A DNA stretch of 64,000 nt from Paenibacillus sp. S150 (GTDB taxonomy: Bacteria > Bacillota > Bacilli > Paenibacillales > Paenibacillaceae), in contig NZ_JACBYI010000006.1 of NCBI RefSeq assembly GCF_019352175.1, forward strand, positions 124,001 to 188,000, read 5' to 3'. Made by a program: the position numbers and the translations under genes. Under the pieces are notes generated by a model, which was not told the origin of the DNA, searched no databases, and saw nothing but the letters and a program-made list of their open reading frames with translations. How positions within the stretch are numbered: the first letter of the stretch is position 1; every line of letters starts with the position of its first letter. Below, piece by piece: positions 8,650 to 17,717 of this stretch.

Positions 8650-9618
8650 ATGAAATTAGGAGTATTTGATCCCGTATTTGGAAGCCTCAGCCTGGATGAG
8701 ATGCTGGATAAAATCGCTGCCGCCGGCCTGAACGCGGTGGAAATCGGCTCCGGAGGCAATCCCGGCAACCCCCACTGTCCTACGGATGAGCTGCTGGCGA
8801 GTGAAGCGGCCCGTGAGGCGTATTTGGAAAAGTTCACGAAACGCGGCATTATGATCAGCGCCTTCAGCTGCCATAACAACCCGATTTCGCCGGACAGGGA
8901 GGAGGCGCGCCAGGGGGATGAAATCCTGCGCAAATCCATTAAACTGGCATCGCTGATGGGTGTTGCCGTGGTCAACACCTTCTCGGGCACTGCCGGAGAC
9001 AGCGAGGAGGCCAAAGCGCCGAACTGGCCGGTCACGCCCTGGCCTACCGTGTACAGCGATATCCTGACCTGGCAGTGGGAGCAGAAGCTGATCCCTTACT
9101 GGAAGGAAATCGCCCAGCTCGCCGAAGAGCATGGGGTGAAGATTGGCATTGAGCTGCACGGCGGCTTCCTGTGCCATACGCCTTATACCATTCTCAAGCT
9201 GAGAGAAGCCACCGGTCCGGCAATTGGCGCCAATCTTGATCCCAGCCATCTGTGGTGGCAGGGCATTGAGCCTGTGGGTGCGATCAAAATTCTTGGCAAG
9301 GCCGGAGCAATTCACCATTTTCATGCCAAGGATACGTATCTGGATCAGGATAATATCAACATGTACGGCTTGACGGATATGCAGCCTTATGGCGATGTGC
9401 AGACCCGGGCGTGGACCTTCCGCTCTGTCGGCTGCGGCCACAGCCTGTCCGAATGGTCGGATATTATGAGTGCGCTTCGCACCTACGGCTATGATTATGT
9501 CGTAAGCATTGAGCACGAAGATCCGCTTATGTCCGTGGATGAAGGCTTCTTCCGCGCAGTGACCAACCTGCAGTCGATCCTGATCCGCGAGCAGCCGCTG
9601 GATATGTGGTGGGCGTAA
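8650..9618 (+). CDS. Sugar phosphate isomerase/epimerase (xylose isomerase-like TIM barrel)
   Basis: A 322-residue AP endonuclease 2-type TIM barrel. Metal-binding residues are visible in KIGIELHGGF (Glu), ANLDPSHLWWQG (Asp, His), IHHFHAKDTY (His) and SIEHEDP (Glu). It is the last gene of the AraC-regulated unit, with no gap after the ThuA-like gene, so translational coupling is likely. Likely role: isomerisation or epimerisation of a sugar, possibly a 3-keto sugar made by the adjacent oxidoreductase; this is inference from context. Confidence 0.9.
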   Translation: MKLGVFDPVFGSLSLDEMLDKIAAAGLNAVEIGSGGNPGNPHCPTDELLASEAAREAYLEKFTKRGIMISAFSCHNNPISPDREEARQGDEILRKSIKLASLMGVAVVNTFSGTAGDSEEAKAPNWPVTPWPTVYSDILTWQWEQKLIPYWKEIAQLAEEHGVKIGIELHGGFLCHTPYTILKLREATGPAIGANLDPSHLWWQGIEPVGAIKILGKAGAIHHFHAKDTYLDQDNINMYGLTDMQPYGDVQTRAWTFRSVGCGHSLSEWSDIMSALRTYGYDYVVSIEHEDPLMSVDEGFFRAVTNLQSILIREQPLDMWWA

Positions 9619-9648
9619 GCTAATGGCGGCTGAATAGCTGAAAATATG

Positions 9649-9698
9649 CACAAGGCCTCACGGTCTGCTATTTCGCAGACCGTGAGGCCTTGTGTTTT
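9649..9698 (+). terminator. Strong intrinsic terminator of the sugar catabolic unit
   Basis: A perfect 20-bp stem, arms 9649-9668 and 9675-9694, with a 6-base loop TATTTC, followed by TTTT. It may work on both strands. Confidence 0.9.
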
Positions 9699-9746
9699 GA
9701 AGTATGGCCCCCCTTTTAACATGCAGCATGCTCGCCTTTGGGAGCT

Positions 9747-9933
9747 CTAAGTGGAAAAAGTCCCACTAATTCTCAGCCAGTTTCCCCTCGGAGAATGTTA
9801 GGTGGAAAAAGTAGCACTAATTCAGCTGAAATCAGCATATTTCGCTGTTTACAGTAAGATTAAGTATACAAAATCCCACTAAACCTCGTTTATAGCGCGA
9901 AATCTTAGAATTAGGTTTACTTTTTCCCACTAA
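9747..9933. repeat. Dispersed repeat copy A (GTGGAAAAAGT family)
   Basis: The block holds two forward motifs (AAGTGGAAAAAGTCCCACTAA-like, near 9749 and 9794), a central AAATCCCACTAA near 9870, and ends with the reverse form TTTACTTTTTCCCACTAA. Three further loci in this window (35225, 38255, 62355) have the same composition, all intergenic. It has no coding potential. Function unknown. Confidence 0.8.
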
Positions 9934-10013
9934 CCTTTTCTTTGCACTATGGTGATAATCTGCGGTGCTGCGCTGGAGCGGGATAGATGAGTACAGATGA
10001 GTGTAGAGGGATG

Positions 10014-10430
10014 GAGCACACACACTGACACACACCTACTCACGCGCATACTCACACAGATACTCTTACAGACACATACTTACTCACACACTCACACAGC
10101 AACAAGCCAGACTCACACACACACCTACTCACGCACATACCCACTCATATACTCACTCATATACCCACTCATATACTCACCTACTCACTCACCTATTCAC
10201 ACAGATACTCTTTCATATACACACACAGACACATACTTACTCACACACTCACACAGCCACACAGCCACAAGCCACACTCACACACACACCTACTCACTCA
10301 CCTATTCACACAGATATTCATTCATATATACGCACACATATACTCATTCACCCACCCACCCACATACCGCGTACCTACCCACACAACTTACTCACTTACC
10401 CGTCCTTTCCCCTCTTAACTCCTACCCTCT
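10014..10430. repeat. G-poor low-complexity tract of CACACA/ACTCAC/CATATA repeats
   Basis: About 415 bp made almost only of A, C and T on the plus strand, built from irregular short units such as ACTCACAC, CTCATATACC and ACACAGATACT. Blocks recur (for example ACACACACCTACTCAC several times), which suggests growth by slippage and block duplication. A plus-strand frame reads Thr/His/Tyr/Leu-rich peptide but has no sign of being a gene. It ends just before the stop of the minus-strand GNAT gene, so that gene's transcript would run into a very GU-rich tail. Confidence 0.92.
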
Positions 10431-10434
10431 TGTG

Positions 10435-10944
10435 CTACTGATACCTGTAATAAATCACGGTGGCGGACATTTCGCCATCGCCGGAGACGACATAGTTCGG
10501 GATTTTGCCGGCTTCCACAAATCCGCGCGACTGGTAGAGCAGGTTGGAAGGATCGCCCTCGCGCGTATCCAGCACCAGAAGTGTCCGGCCATCTGCCGCC
10601 GCTGCCTGCTCTGCGGTGTCCATCAGCATGCGGGCAATCCCTTTGCGGCGGTGCTCCGGATGCACCATCAGCTTGGCGATTTCCGCCCGGTGCGGGGCGT
10701 TCGGCTTAGATACAAGATGGAGCTGTACCGTGCCGGCAATGGTGTCCTTCTCGGTTGCCGCCCAGAGCAGGACGCCCGGAGCCGGCACCCTTTGCCAGTA
10801 GGCTGAAGCCTCCTCAACCGCCATCGGAGGCAGGAAGCCGATAGAGGCGCCGTCCTCTACCACATCTATAATAAGTTTGTTTAACTGCTGCACAAGCTCC
10901 GGTTGTAATTCCTCCAGCCGCATAATGGCAATTTTCCGGCTCAT
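10435..10944 (-). CDS. GNAT family N-acetyltransferase
   Basis: A 169-residue acetyl-CoA-dependent acetyltransferase. The acetyl-CoA loop is HPEHRRKGIARMLM (motif A, Q/RxxGxA type), with strands EIAKLMVHP and LLVLDTREGDPS and the typical C-terminal LYQSRGFVEAG. ATG 10944 has AAAGGA 10 bases upstream; a TTG two codons earlier is also in frame. The acceptor substrate is unknown. Divergent from the sensor kinase operon across about 280 bp of AT-rich DNA. Confidence 0.9.
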   Translation of the reverse strand: MSRKIAIMRLEELQPELVQQLNKLIIDVVEDGASIGFLPPMAVEEASAYWQRVPAPGVLLWAATEKDTIAGTVQLHLVSKPNAPHRAEIAKLMVHPEHRRKGIARMLMDTAEQAAAADGRTLLVLDTREGDPSNLLYQSRGFVEAGKIPNYVVSGDGEMSATVIYYRYQ

Positions 10945-11227
10945 TGGCAATACTTCCTTTCGTGTACAAGTTCCTCTCTAAGCAGCTATGAGAAATGCTG
11001 CAATAATTTCATTATATCTATGTAATGAAAGTTTACAATTCAAAAAAATAAAATGATATTTCTATGGTATATCTATGTTAAATATAAAGCCTTATCTGCC
11101 AAGGGTTTCACAATTTTGATGTTCCATGGTACGGGCTGATGTGAAAAATTAACGGTTCATTTTCCCATGCAACGCGGCGCATAATCTATTATACTAAATG
11201 AAAATTTGCCCGGAGGAAGTGAAGCGG

Positions 11228-13069
11228 ATGATGCGGCGTTGGAACAACTTAACTTATCAGAGCAAGCTGCTGCTCGCCTTCTTCCTGCTAGGGATTATCC
11301 CGTCCATAGTGATAGGGACGATGGCATACCTGAAATCCGTGGACACGCTGGAGTCACGGGTGAACGAGGATTTGGGCGTCATTGCCGGACAGCTGAACGA
11401 GGCAATCCGGCGGCAGGTGGAGGATGTGGACCGCTTCAGCACCTTTCCGTATTTTACGCCGGAGATCTTTCAGATACTGAATCAGCCCTATGTCCCCCGT
11501 GACCAATGGGGCTACCGGGAGCTTGAAACCCAGCAGCAGTTCGCCAAGCTGCTTGTAACCTACCCTTCGATTTTCTCCACGATTCAAGGTCTGATCTTCT
11601 ACAGCACCAAAGGCAATGTGTACGGCTACCGGGTCAGCGACCGGTCCTCCATCAATGAAGCAGTCAGTCCGGCGGATGAGGAATGGTATAAGGAAACACT
11701 CAGCAGAGGCGGGGGGATAGCCATCTCCGGGCTGCGCCAGGAGAGGCAGTTCAACAGTGCGCCGTTTGCGACCATTACAGCGTCCCGGCTGCTGCTGAAT
11801 GATGATTTTAGTCCCGCGGGGGTTGTGGCGGTCGACATCCGCCCCGATTTCATGGATAAGATTGTCCGCTCCTTCCAGCTCAAGAGCATGCATGTCATGG
11901 TGGCGGATGAGAAGGGGGAGCTGATCTATTCCACACGGACTGCCGATAATCAGCGGTTCCTCAGTGCGGCGGCAGAGCAGTCTGCCCAAAAGGGCACGAT
12001 GCGCGGGGTGATTACAGTCCCTGAACTGGGAGGCGGCCTTGCGGCGGCTACCGGGGTATACGCCCACAGCGAATATTTGGGCTGGACCAGCTATCTGCTG
12101 ATTGACCGCGAGGAACTGCTGGGTGACGCCAACGTTATCCGCAATTTTACGATTGTGCTGGTGGTGATATCTACGGCGGCTGCCGCGATTCTGTCCCTGC
12201 TGCTGGCCCGGAGCCTGTCCCGGCCAATCCGCAGCCTGATCTCTTCAATGCGCGATGTGGAGCGGGGGCTGTTCGTGGCTCCGGCTGCCCCGCCCGTCAA
12301 AGGTGAAATCGGGCAGCTGCATCTCAGCTATGTCACGATGGTGAAGCGGCTGGATATGCTGATTCAATCGATTGAAGAGAAGGAGCGGCAGAAGCGGGAG
12401 GCGGAGCTGTATGCGCTAAGGGCGCGGATTGCGCCTCATTTTCTGTACAATACGATCAACTCGATCCGCATGCTTGCCGTTCTGCAGCAGTCCGATGGGA
12501 TAGCCAGGCTGCTGCAGTCACTGAACAAGCTGCTTCATGCCAACATGAAGCTGGACAGCGAGCTGGTGCCGCTGGCGGCGGAGCTGGAGCTGCTGCATCA
12601 TTATGTGCGGCTTATGGAGCTGCGGTATACGAACCGGTTTCAGGTGGAGTGGACAATCGAAGAGCATACGGAGCAGGCCATGGTTCCGCCGATGATTCTG
12701 CAGCCGCTGATGGAAAATGCGATTTTTCACGGCTCCTTCGATGTGGATGGCCCGCTGTTGATTGAAGTCGGCGTTTCTTTTGCCGGGAATGGCGAGGAGC
12801 TGCTGATCACCATTGCTGATAACGGGCCTGGCATAGCGCCTGAGGTCCTGAATGTTCTAAATGGGGCAACCCTTCAGAATGCCGCCGGGCATTCCAGCAA
12901 AAGCATAGGTGTAGCCAACGTGCGTGACCGCATCCGCTTAAGATTTGGCCCCCCGTATACACTTCTGCTGGTGAGTGAGCCGGACCAGGGAACCCGGGCC
13001 GAGCTGTATCTGCCCTTTGAACCGGAGGATAGGGGAACAGCCCCTGCCGTGAATGGAGGAATGAATTGA
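11228..13069 (+). CDS. Sensor histidine kinase, YesM type
   Basis: A 613-residue membrane kinase of the LytS/YesM class. Helix 1 lies near residues 15-35, an extracellular sensor domain follows to about 290, helix 2 is FTIVLVVISTAAAAILSLLLA, then HAMP. The phosphoacceptor is His404 in APHFLYNTINSIRML; the ATPase domain has PLMENAIFHGS (N box) and DNGPGIAP (G box). ATG 11228 follows GGAGGAAG by 8 bases; upstream ATG 11198 lacks such a site. It overlaps the response regulator by one base. Likely senses the sugar bound or imported by the downstream transporter. Confidence 0.93.
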   Translation: MMRRWNNLTYQSKLLLAFFLLGIIPSIVIGTMAYLKSVDTLESRVNEDLGVIAGQLNEAIRRQVEDVDRFSTFPYFTPEIFQILNQPYVPRDQWGYRELETQQQFAKLLVTYPSIFSTIQGLIFYSTKGNVYGYRVSDRSSINEAVSPADEEWYKETLSRGGGIAISGLRQERQFNSAPFATITASRLLLNDDFSPAGVVAVDIRPDFMDKIVRSFQLKSMHVMVADEKGELIYSTRTADNQRFLSAAAEQSAQKGTMRGVITVPELGGGLAAATGVYAHSEYLGWTSYLLIDREELLGDANVIRNFTIVLVVISTAAAAILSLLLARSLSRPIRSLISSMRDVERGLFVAPAAPPVKGEIGQLHLSYVTMVKRLDMLIQSIEEKERQKREAELYALRARIAPHFLYNTINSIRMLAVLQQSDGIARLLQSLNKLLHANMKLDSELVPLAAELELLHHYVRLMELRYTNRFQVEWTIEEHTEQAMVPPMILQPLMENAIFHGSFDVDGPLLIEVGVSFAGNGEELLITIADNGPGIAPEVLNVLNGATLQNAAGHSSKSIGVANVRDRIRLRFGPPYTLLLVSEPDQGTRAELYLPFEPEDRGTAPAVNGGMN

Positions 13070-14253
13070 TGTGGAACCTGCTTGTGGTGGAAGATGAGAC
13101 GATTGTGAGGCTGGGGCTGCGGTATATGCTGGACTGGGACGGACTGGGAATCAGCTGGAAGGCTGAGGCGGCAAATGGCCAGGAAGCCCTCAAGGCGCTG
13201 GCCCATGAGGACATCCATATCGTCATGACGGATATCCGCATGCCCGGAATGGACGGACTGGAGCTGGCGCGCAGGATTAAGGAGCAGTACAGCGGGGTGC
13301 AGATCATATTCTTCAGCAGCTTCGAGGATTTCCCTTATGTCAAAGAAGCGGTCCGCATTGGGGTGGTCGATTATTTGCATAAGCCGACGATGGATGCCGA
13401 AGAGATTGCTGCGGCCCTGAAAAAAGCGACGGCTGCTCTGGAGCAGCTTCATCAGGAACCTGTTCCGCAGGCGTATACGGACAAGGACCGCGACCATCTG
13501 GTGCAGCTGCTGCTGGAGGCGGAGGTGCTTCCGCCGGATTGGGCTGAGCGCTGGCAGCGTTTGGGGCTGGAGGCCATTTACGGGCAGGGGTATCAGCTGG
13601 CGGTGCTGCGTATGGCGGAGAATGAGACGGCGGAGCCGCAGACCGCACTGGCCCGGTTTATGTCCTTCCGCTATTTTTTGGAGGAGTACACCTCCAGGGA
13701 GTGGGGCGGGATTCTGCTCAGCCGTGAGCATAAAGAGCTGGTGTGGCTGCTGCCGCTGGACGGAGGCAAGGCGGAGGCCGGGGCAATGCAGGCATATCTG
13801 GACCAACTGGAGCAGAGCTTGTTCAAAATGCTCGGAATCCGCCTGGCCTACTCGTACAGCATGATTCACCGAAGGGCTGAAGAGCTGCCGGAAGCCTACA
13901 GGGGCGCTGCGTCCCGCGAGCCGGTGAGCGGCGGGAAGCTCAGCGGAATTATCCGCCTGGCTACAGCCTATATTGACGAGCATTTGCTGGAGGATGTGAC
14001 CCTGGCCCGCACGGCGGAGCAGATTCATGTCAGCGTCAGCCATCTGAGCCGCCTGTTCCTCAAGGAGACCGGACAGCATTTCAACGAATATGTGACCGCC
14101 AAAAAAATGCTGCTGGCCCGCAAGCTGCTGCGTGACAGCAACCGGAAGGTGTACGAGGTGGCGGAGGAGCTGGGTTACGCCAACCCGCATTATTTCAGCA
14201 AGCTGTTCAAAGATGACACGGGGCTGACACCGCTGGAATTCCGCAATCAATAG
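13069..14253 (+). CDS. Response regulator, YesN type (receiver plus AraC HTH)
   Basis: A 394-residue regulator. The receiver domain (1-120) has the acidic pair VVEDE, phosphoacceptor Asp55 in MTDIRMPGMDG, and Lys in LHKP. A central linker of about 150 residues leads to a C-terminal AraC-type DNA-binding domain (about 285-390; VSVSHLSRLFLKETGQHFNEY and YANPHYFSKLFKDDTGLTP). ATG 13069 overlaps the kinase stop (TGATG), with GGAGGA about 9 bases upstream. It probably activates the binding-protein/permease operon that starts at 14493. Confidence 0.94.
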   Translation: MWNLLVVEDETIVRLGLRYMLDWDGLGISWKAEAANGQEALKALAHEDIHIVMTDIRMPGMDGLELARRIKEQYSGVQIIFFSSFEDFPYVKEAVRIGVVDYLHKPTMDAEEIAAALKKATAALEQLHQEPVPQAYTDKDRDHLVQLLLEAEVLPPDWAERWQRLGLEAIYGQGYQLAVLRMAENETAEPQTALARFMSFRYFLEEYTSREWGGILLSREHKELVWLLPLDGGKAEAGAMQAYLDQLEQSLFKMLGIRLAYSYSMIHRRAEELPEAYRGAASREPVSGGKLSGIIRLATAYIDEHLLEDVTLARTAEQIHVSVSHLSRLFLKETGQHFNEYVTAKKMLLARKLLRDSNRKVYEVAEELGYANPHYFSKLFKDDTGLTPLEFRNQ

Positions 14254-14431
14254 GGGAAGCTGCTTCGCGCGCAACGGAGAAAATTAAAGCTTTGGGGAAT
14301 AGCCAACGTGCTGCAAAGCAAAAAAGTTATGGAAAAAGCAGATTTCGTCTAGTTCCGAGACCCCTAAGCGAAGGAAGGCGTTAAATTAAGCAATTAATAG
14401 CTGCAAAGCAGCAAATTGCACTGATAGTTTA

Positions 14432-14485
14432 CCTGACACAAAAAGGGTACGATAAGCTCATGAAATTCACTTTATGTCAGGGAGG
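14432..14485 (+). promoter_or_regulatory. Inverted repeat reaching into the ribosome site of the binding-protein gene
   Basis: CCTGACACAAA (14432-14442) pairs with TTTATGTCAGG (14471-14481) apart from one position. The right arm overlaps the first bases of the GGGAGG ribosome site (14480-14485) of the gene at 14493. It could be an operator for the response regulator or an mRNA hairpin affecting translation; which of these is not shown. Confidence 0.4.
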
Positions 14486-14492
14486 CTAACAT

Positions 14493-15782
14493 ATGAGAAA
14501 AAAAGGCGGGTTCTGGTGGTTGTCGGTATTGTGTCTTGGATTGTTGGTCATTCTTGCAGGCTGCGGCAGCAACAACGCGGCGATAAATAGCGACTCCGGT
14601 GCAGCGGCAACAGATGGCAATGCTGCGGCGGGCGAGAAGGAACCGGTGGTGCTGAAGCTGACGACATGGAATCCGATCAGCCAGACGGTCGTTGATAAAT
14701 TCCAGGAGAAATACCCGTACATCACGATAGAGCACGACAAGGTATACGATCAGTTCCGCGAAATTATCCGTACGCGGATCGTCTCCCAGGCAGATATGGA
14801 TATGCTCTGGCTGTTCCCCAACCAGGTAGCTGAATTCTCCAAGGAGAATGTGCTGATGGATATCACCGGCAGCCCTTGGCTCAGCAACTACCTCGAAGCA
14901 GCGGTGAAGCTGGGTACTGTGGACGGCAAAACCTACGGCGTTCCATACAACAGCCAGCCGATCGTCATGTTCTACAACAAAACCCTGTTCGACTCTCTCG
15001 GGCTCGCTATTCCCACGAATTGGGAAGAGCTGATGGATGTGAGTGAAAAGATCAAAGCCGGCGGCACCGCGCCAATGGTCATCGGCAGCAAGGACGGCTG
15101 GGCGACACAGTTCATTACCACCTCCCAGTTTGGCTTGTACCAGCATGACAATCCGGATGTCTTCGCACAGCTGGCAAGCGGCGATAAAAAGTGGACCGAT
15201 CCGGAATTTACGGGCTATTTTGACGGCATGAAGGAGCTTGCGGATAAAGGCTATCTGCTGGAAAATTCCGTCGGCCTAAGCTACGACCAGGTAGCGCAGG
15301 TATTCAAAGAAGGCAAGGCGGCCATGTGGCCGATGGGTGAATGGGGCTACAGCGAAAACTTCGATGCCGACTTCTCCGACTTCGAGCTGGGTGCCTTCCC
15401 GATTCCGGTCAACCGCGGTGACCAGCCGCTGGTAACGAACCTTGTCTCCGACAACCTGCTGGTTGGCGTATCGTGGAGCAAGCACCAGGAAGAAATCAAG
15501 CTGTTCATGGAATTTGTCGCTGATCCGGAAATGGCCAAGATCTGGTCGGATGAAACGAAGCAGGCCGTAACGGTAAAAGGCGGAACCTCGGAAACCTACA
15601 GCCCGCTGGCTGCCTCCCTCCAGCCGCTGATCGACGCCAGTGAAGCGCAAATCTTCCCGAGCATGACTTCCTCCATCGAGCCGGTAATGTTCCCGATCTT
15701 CCAGCAGATTCTGCTGAAGCAGGATGTGGATACGGGCAAGCTGCTGGAGCAAATGCAAACGGCGCAGGATAAAGACATCTAA
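14493..15782 (+). CDS. Sugar ABC transporter substrate-binding lipoprotein (family 1)
   Basis: A 429-residue extracellular solute-binding protein. The lipobox LVILAGC places the lipidated cysteine at residue 24; a Ala/Asn/Ser-rich linker follows. The mature part has family-1 features (LTTWNPISQTVVDKFQEKYP, VPYNSQPIVMFYNKTLFDSLG, KAAMWPMGEWGY). GGGAGG is 7 bases before ATG 14493. It captures a carbohydrate outside the cell and passes it to the two permeases downstream; no ATPase gene is present, so a shared MsmX-type ATPase elsewhere is likely, as known for this transporter class in Bacillota. Confidence 0.93.
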   Translation: MRKKGGFWWLSVLCLGLLVILAGCGSNNAAINSDSGAAATDGNAAAGEKEPVVLKLTTWNPISQTVVDKFQEKYPYITIEHDKVYDQFREIIRTRIVSQADMDMLWLFPNQVAEFSKENVLMDITGSPWLSNYLEAAVKLGTVDGKTYGVPYNSQPIVMFYNKTLFDSLGLAIPTNWEELMDVSEKIKAGGTAPMVIGSKDGWATQFITTSQFGLYQHDNPDVFAQLASGDKKWTDPEFTGYFDGMKELADKGYLLENSVGLSYDQVAQVFKEGKAAMWPMGEWGYSENFDADFSDFELGAFPIPVNRGDQPLVTNLVSDNLLVGVSWSKHQEEIKLFMEFVADPEMAKIWSDETKQAVTVKGGTSETYSPLAASLQPLIDASEAQIFPSMTSSIEPVMFPIFQQILLKQDVDTGKLLEQMQTAQDKDI

Positions 15783-15816
15783 CTCTTGCGCGCAAGGCGG
15801 CATTTTACACCAAATA

Positions 15817-15890
15817 GAAACCACTGAAGAGAATAAGCGAAAGCTCAGAATAAGGATGTTGCTGTCTTTCGCTTAGGTTTCTTTTTTTTT
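15817..15890 (+). terminator. Intergenic terminator/attenuator between binding protein and permeases
   Basis: Stem AAGCGAAAG (15835-15843) / CTTTCGCTT (15866-15874) with an outer GAAACC/GGTTTC extension, followed by nine T (15882-15890). Partial termination here would give more binding protein than permease, a common arrangement in such operons. Confidence 0.75.
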
Positions 15891-15922
15891 ACCCAATTTG
15901 GGGTAAGGGATGGAGGCAAACC

Positions 15923-16804
15923 ATGAAATTCATGAATTTCCGCAATTATGTGCTGTTTATTGCCCCGGCGCTGCTGATTTATCTGCTGTTTTTTGCCGGA
16001 CCGATCTTCAGCGGCTTGTATTATGGCTTCACCGATTGGAACGGGTTCTCGTTCAAGGCCGACTGGGTCGGGCTGGAGAACTTCCGCGAGGCCTTCCGCG
16101 ATCCGCTCTTGCTGACTGCGCTGAAGAATATGGCGATTCTCTCTGTTGTGGTCATTGTGCTGCAGCATACCGCTTCCATCCTGCTGGCAGTGCTGCTGGA
16201 CCAGAAGCTGAAGGGCATTGTGTGGATGCGGGCGATTATTTTCTTTCCCGTTATTCTGAACACTGTCGTTATCGGCTACGTGTGGAGCTACATGTACGCG
16301 CCGATGGTCGGGTTTCTGCCGAAGTTTTTTGCCGCAGTCGGGCTGGATGGTCTGGCAGCGCTGGACTGGCTCGGTGATCCCCGCCTGGCGATTTATGCAA
16401 TTGCACTCGTGATGGTCTGGCAGTATACAGGCTACTCGATGATGATTTATTTGGCTGGACTACAATCCGTATCGGGTGAAATATATGAGGCTTCAAGCAT
16501 TGACGGCGCAGGTCCGTGGAACAAGTTCTGGAGAGTGACTCTGCCGCTGCTGATTCCATCAATTATCGTGAACACCGTTCTATCGGTAATCGGCTGTATG
16601 AAAATGTTCGAGCATGTCTTCATCATGACGCAAGGCGGACCGGCGAACTCCACACAGACCTTTGGCATTATGATCTACCAGTATGCCTTCAAAACCTCGC
16701 AAATGGGCTACGGCACCGCGATGGCGATGATTCTGTCGGTGATGATTCTTGCGGTAACCTTTGTGCAGATCAAGCTGCTCAGCCGTCTGGAGGTGGCGAA
16801 TTGA
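15923..16804 (+). CDS. Sugar ABC transporter permease (MalF/UgpA type)
   Basis: A 293-residue inner-membrane permease with six predicted helices. The EAA loop reads EIYEASSIDGAGPWNKFWRVTLPLL, read here in part: EASSIDGAG then about ten residues to LPLLIPS, the ATPase contact. ATG 15923 has GGAGG 8 bases upstream. Its stop overlaps the TTG start of the next permease. It works as a heterodimer with that protein. Confidence 0.93.
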   Translation: MKFMNFRNYVLFIAPALLIYLLFFAGPIFSGLYYGFTDWNGFSFKADWVGLENFREAFRDPLLLTALKNMAILSVVVIVLQHTASILLAVLLDQKLKGIVWMRAIIFFPVILNTVVIGYVWSYMYAPMVGFLPKFFAAVGLDGLAALDWLGDPRLAIYAIALVMVWQYTGYSMMIYLAGLQSVSGEIYEASSIDGAGPWNKFWRVTLPLLIPSIIVNTVLSVIGCMKMFEHVFIMTQGGPANSTQTFGIMIYQYAFKTSQMGYGTAMAMILSVMILAVTFVQIKLLSRLEVAN

Positions 16805-17619
16805 CAACTACACTGCAGAAAACCTCAATCTATACCGTGCTGATTATCGCGCTCATTATCGTACTCGTGCCGATGGCGGTTATGGTCTCCGTCTCGCTGC
16901 AGACGCCATCGACGATTAATCCGCTCAGTCTTCCGAAGGACCCGCAGTGGAGCAATTACACGGAAGCGTTCCGCACGGGGAACCTGCTGCCGTATTTCGG
17001 GAACAGCATTCTGGTGCTGGTGATGACCACTGCCGCTGCAATTGGCGTTTCTGTACTGGCCGCATACGGCCTGCATCACGGCAAACGCTACAAATCGGAG
17101 GCGATGTCAACCTTTTTCCTGATGGGGCTTATACTTCCGGCTTTTTCCGGAACGATTCCGGCCTTTCTGGTCCTGCGGCAGGTCCATCTGCTGAACACGC
17201 ATATCGGACTGTCCCTGATCCAGATTGCCTCCGGTCTGGCGCTGCCGATCTTTCTCTATGTGAATTTCTTCAAGACCGTGCCAAGCGAGATTGAAGAGGC
17301 CGCACTGGTTGACGGCTGCGGACCCTGGCGGACGTTCATCCGGATTATATTTCCGCTGACGCTGCCGATTACGGCAACCTGCATTATTGTGGTGGCGATC
17401 AACTCCTGGAATGACTTTTTTAATCCGCTGGTCTACTTGTCATCGCCGGAAATGCGGACTCTGCCTGTCGGCCTGATGGCCTTCAAAAGCCAATACAATA
17501 CGAACTGGCCGCAAATGTTCGCCGGAGCCGCGCTGGTGGCCCTGCCGATCATCATCCTGTACTTGTTCGTGCAGCGTTTTATTATCAAAGGGCTGGTAGG
17601 CGGCGCTGTCAAAGGATAG
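16801..17619 (+). CDS. Sugar ABC transporter permease (MalG/UgpE type)
   Basis: A 272-residue permease with six helices and the EAA loop EEAALVDGCG...PLTLP. The frame is open far upstream inside the first permease gene, but TTG 16801 overlaps that gene's stop (TTGA), has GGAGGTGG upstream, and gives the usual N-terminus ahead of helix 1 (SIYTVLIIALIIVLVPMAVM). It forms the membrane channel with the protein encoded at 15923-16804. Confidence 0.92.
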   Translation: MTTTLQKTSIYTVLIIALIIVLVPMAVMVSVSLQTPSTINPLSLPKDPQWSNYTEAFRTGNLLPYFGNSILVLVMTTAAAIGVSVLAAYGLHHGKRYKSEAMSTFFLMGLILPAFSGTIPAFLVLRQVHLLNTHIGLSLIQIASGLALPIFLYVNFFKTVPSEIEEAALVDGCGPWRTFIRIIFPLTLPITATCIIVVAINSWNDFFNPLVYLSSPEMRTLPVGLMAFKSQYNTNWPQMFAGAALVALPIIILYLFVQRFIIKGLVGGAVKG

Positions 17620-17717
17620 GCAGGCTGCTGTAAAATAAAACTATGCTGTATAAGATAACAATGAAAATCAGCAGAAGGCAAAAGTGACAGATTAACTTAT
17701 ATAGAGGTGAAAAGTGG

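Noticed and set aside
9997..10806. Plus-strand frame of 269 codons rich in Thr, His, Tyr and Ser
   Set aside because: It translates the CACA/ACTC low-complexity tract and then runs antisense to the GNAT gene; no start signal.
12874..14274. Minus-strand frame of 466 codons opposite the response regulator
   Set aside because: Antisense shadow of a GC-rich gene; no ribosome site and no recognisable domain.
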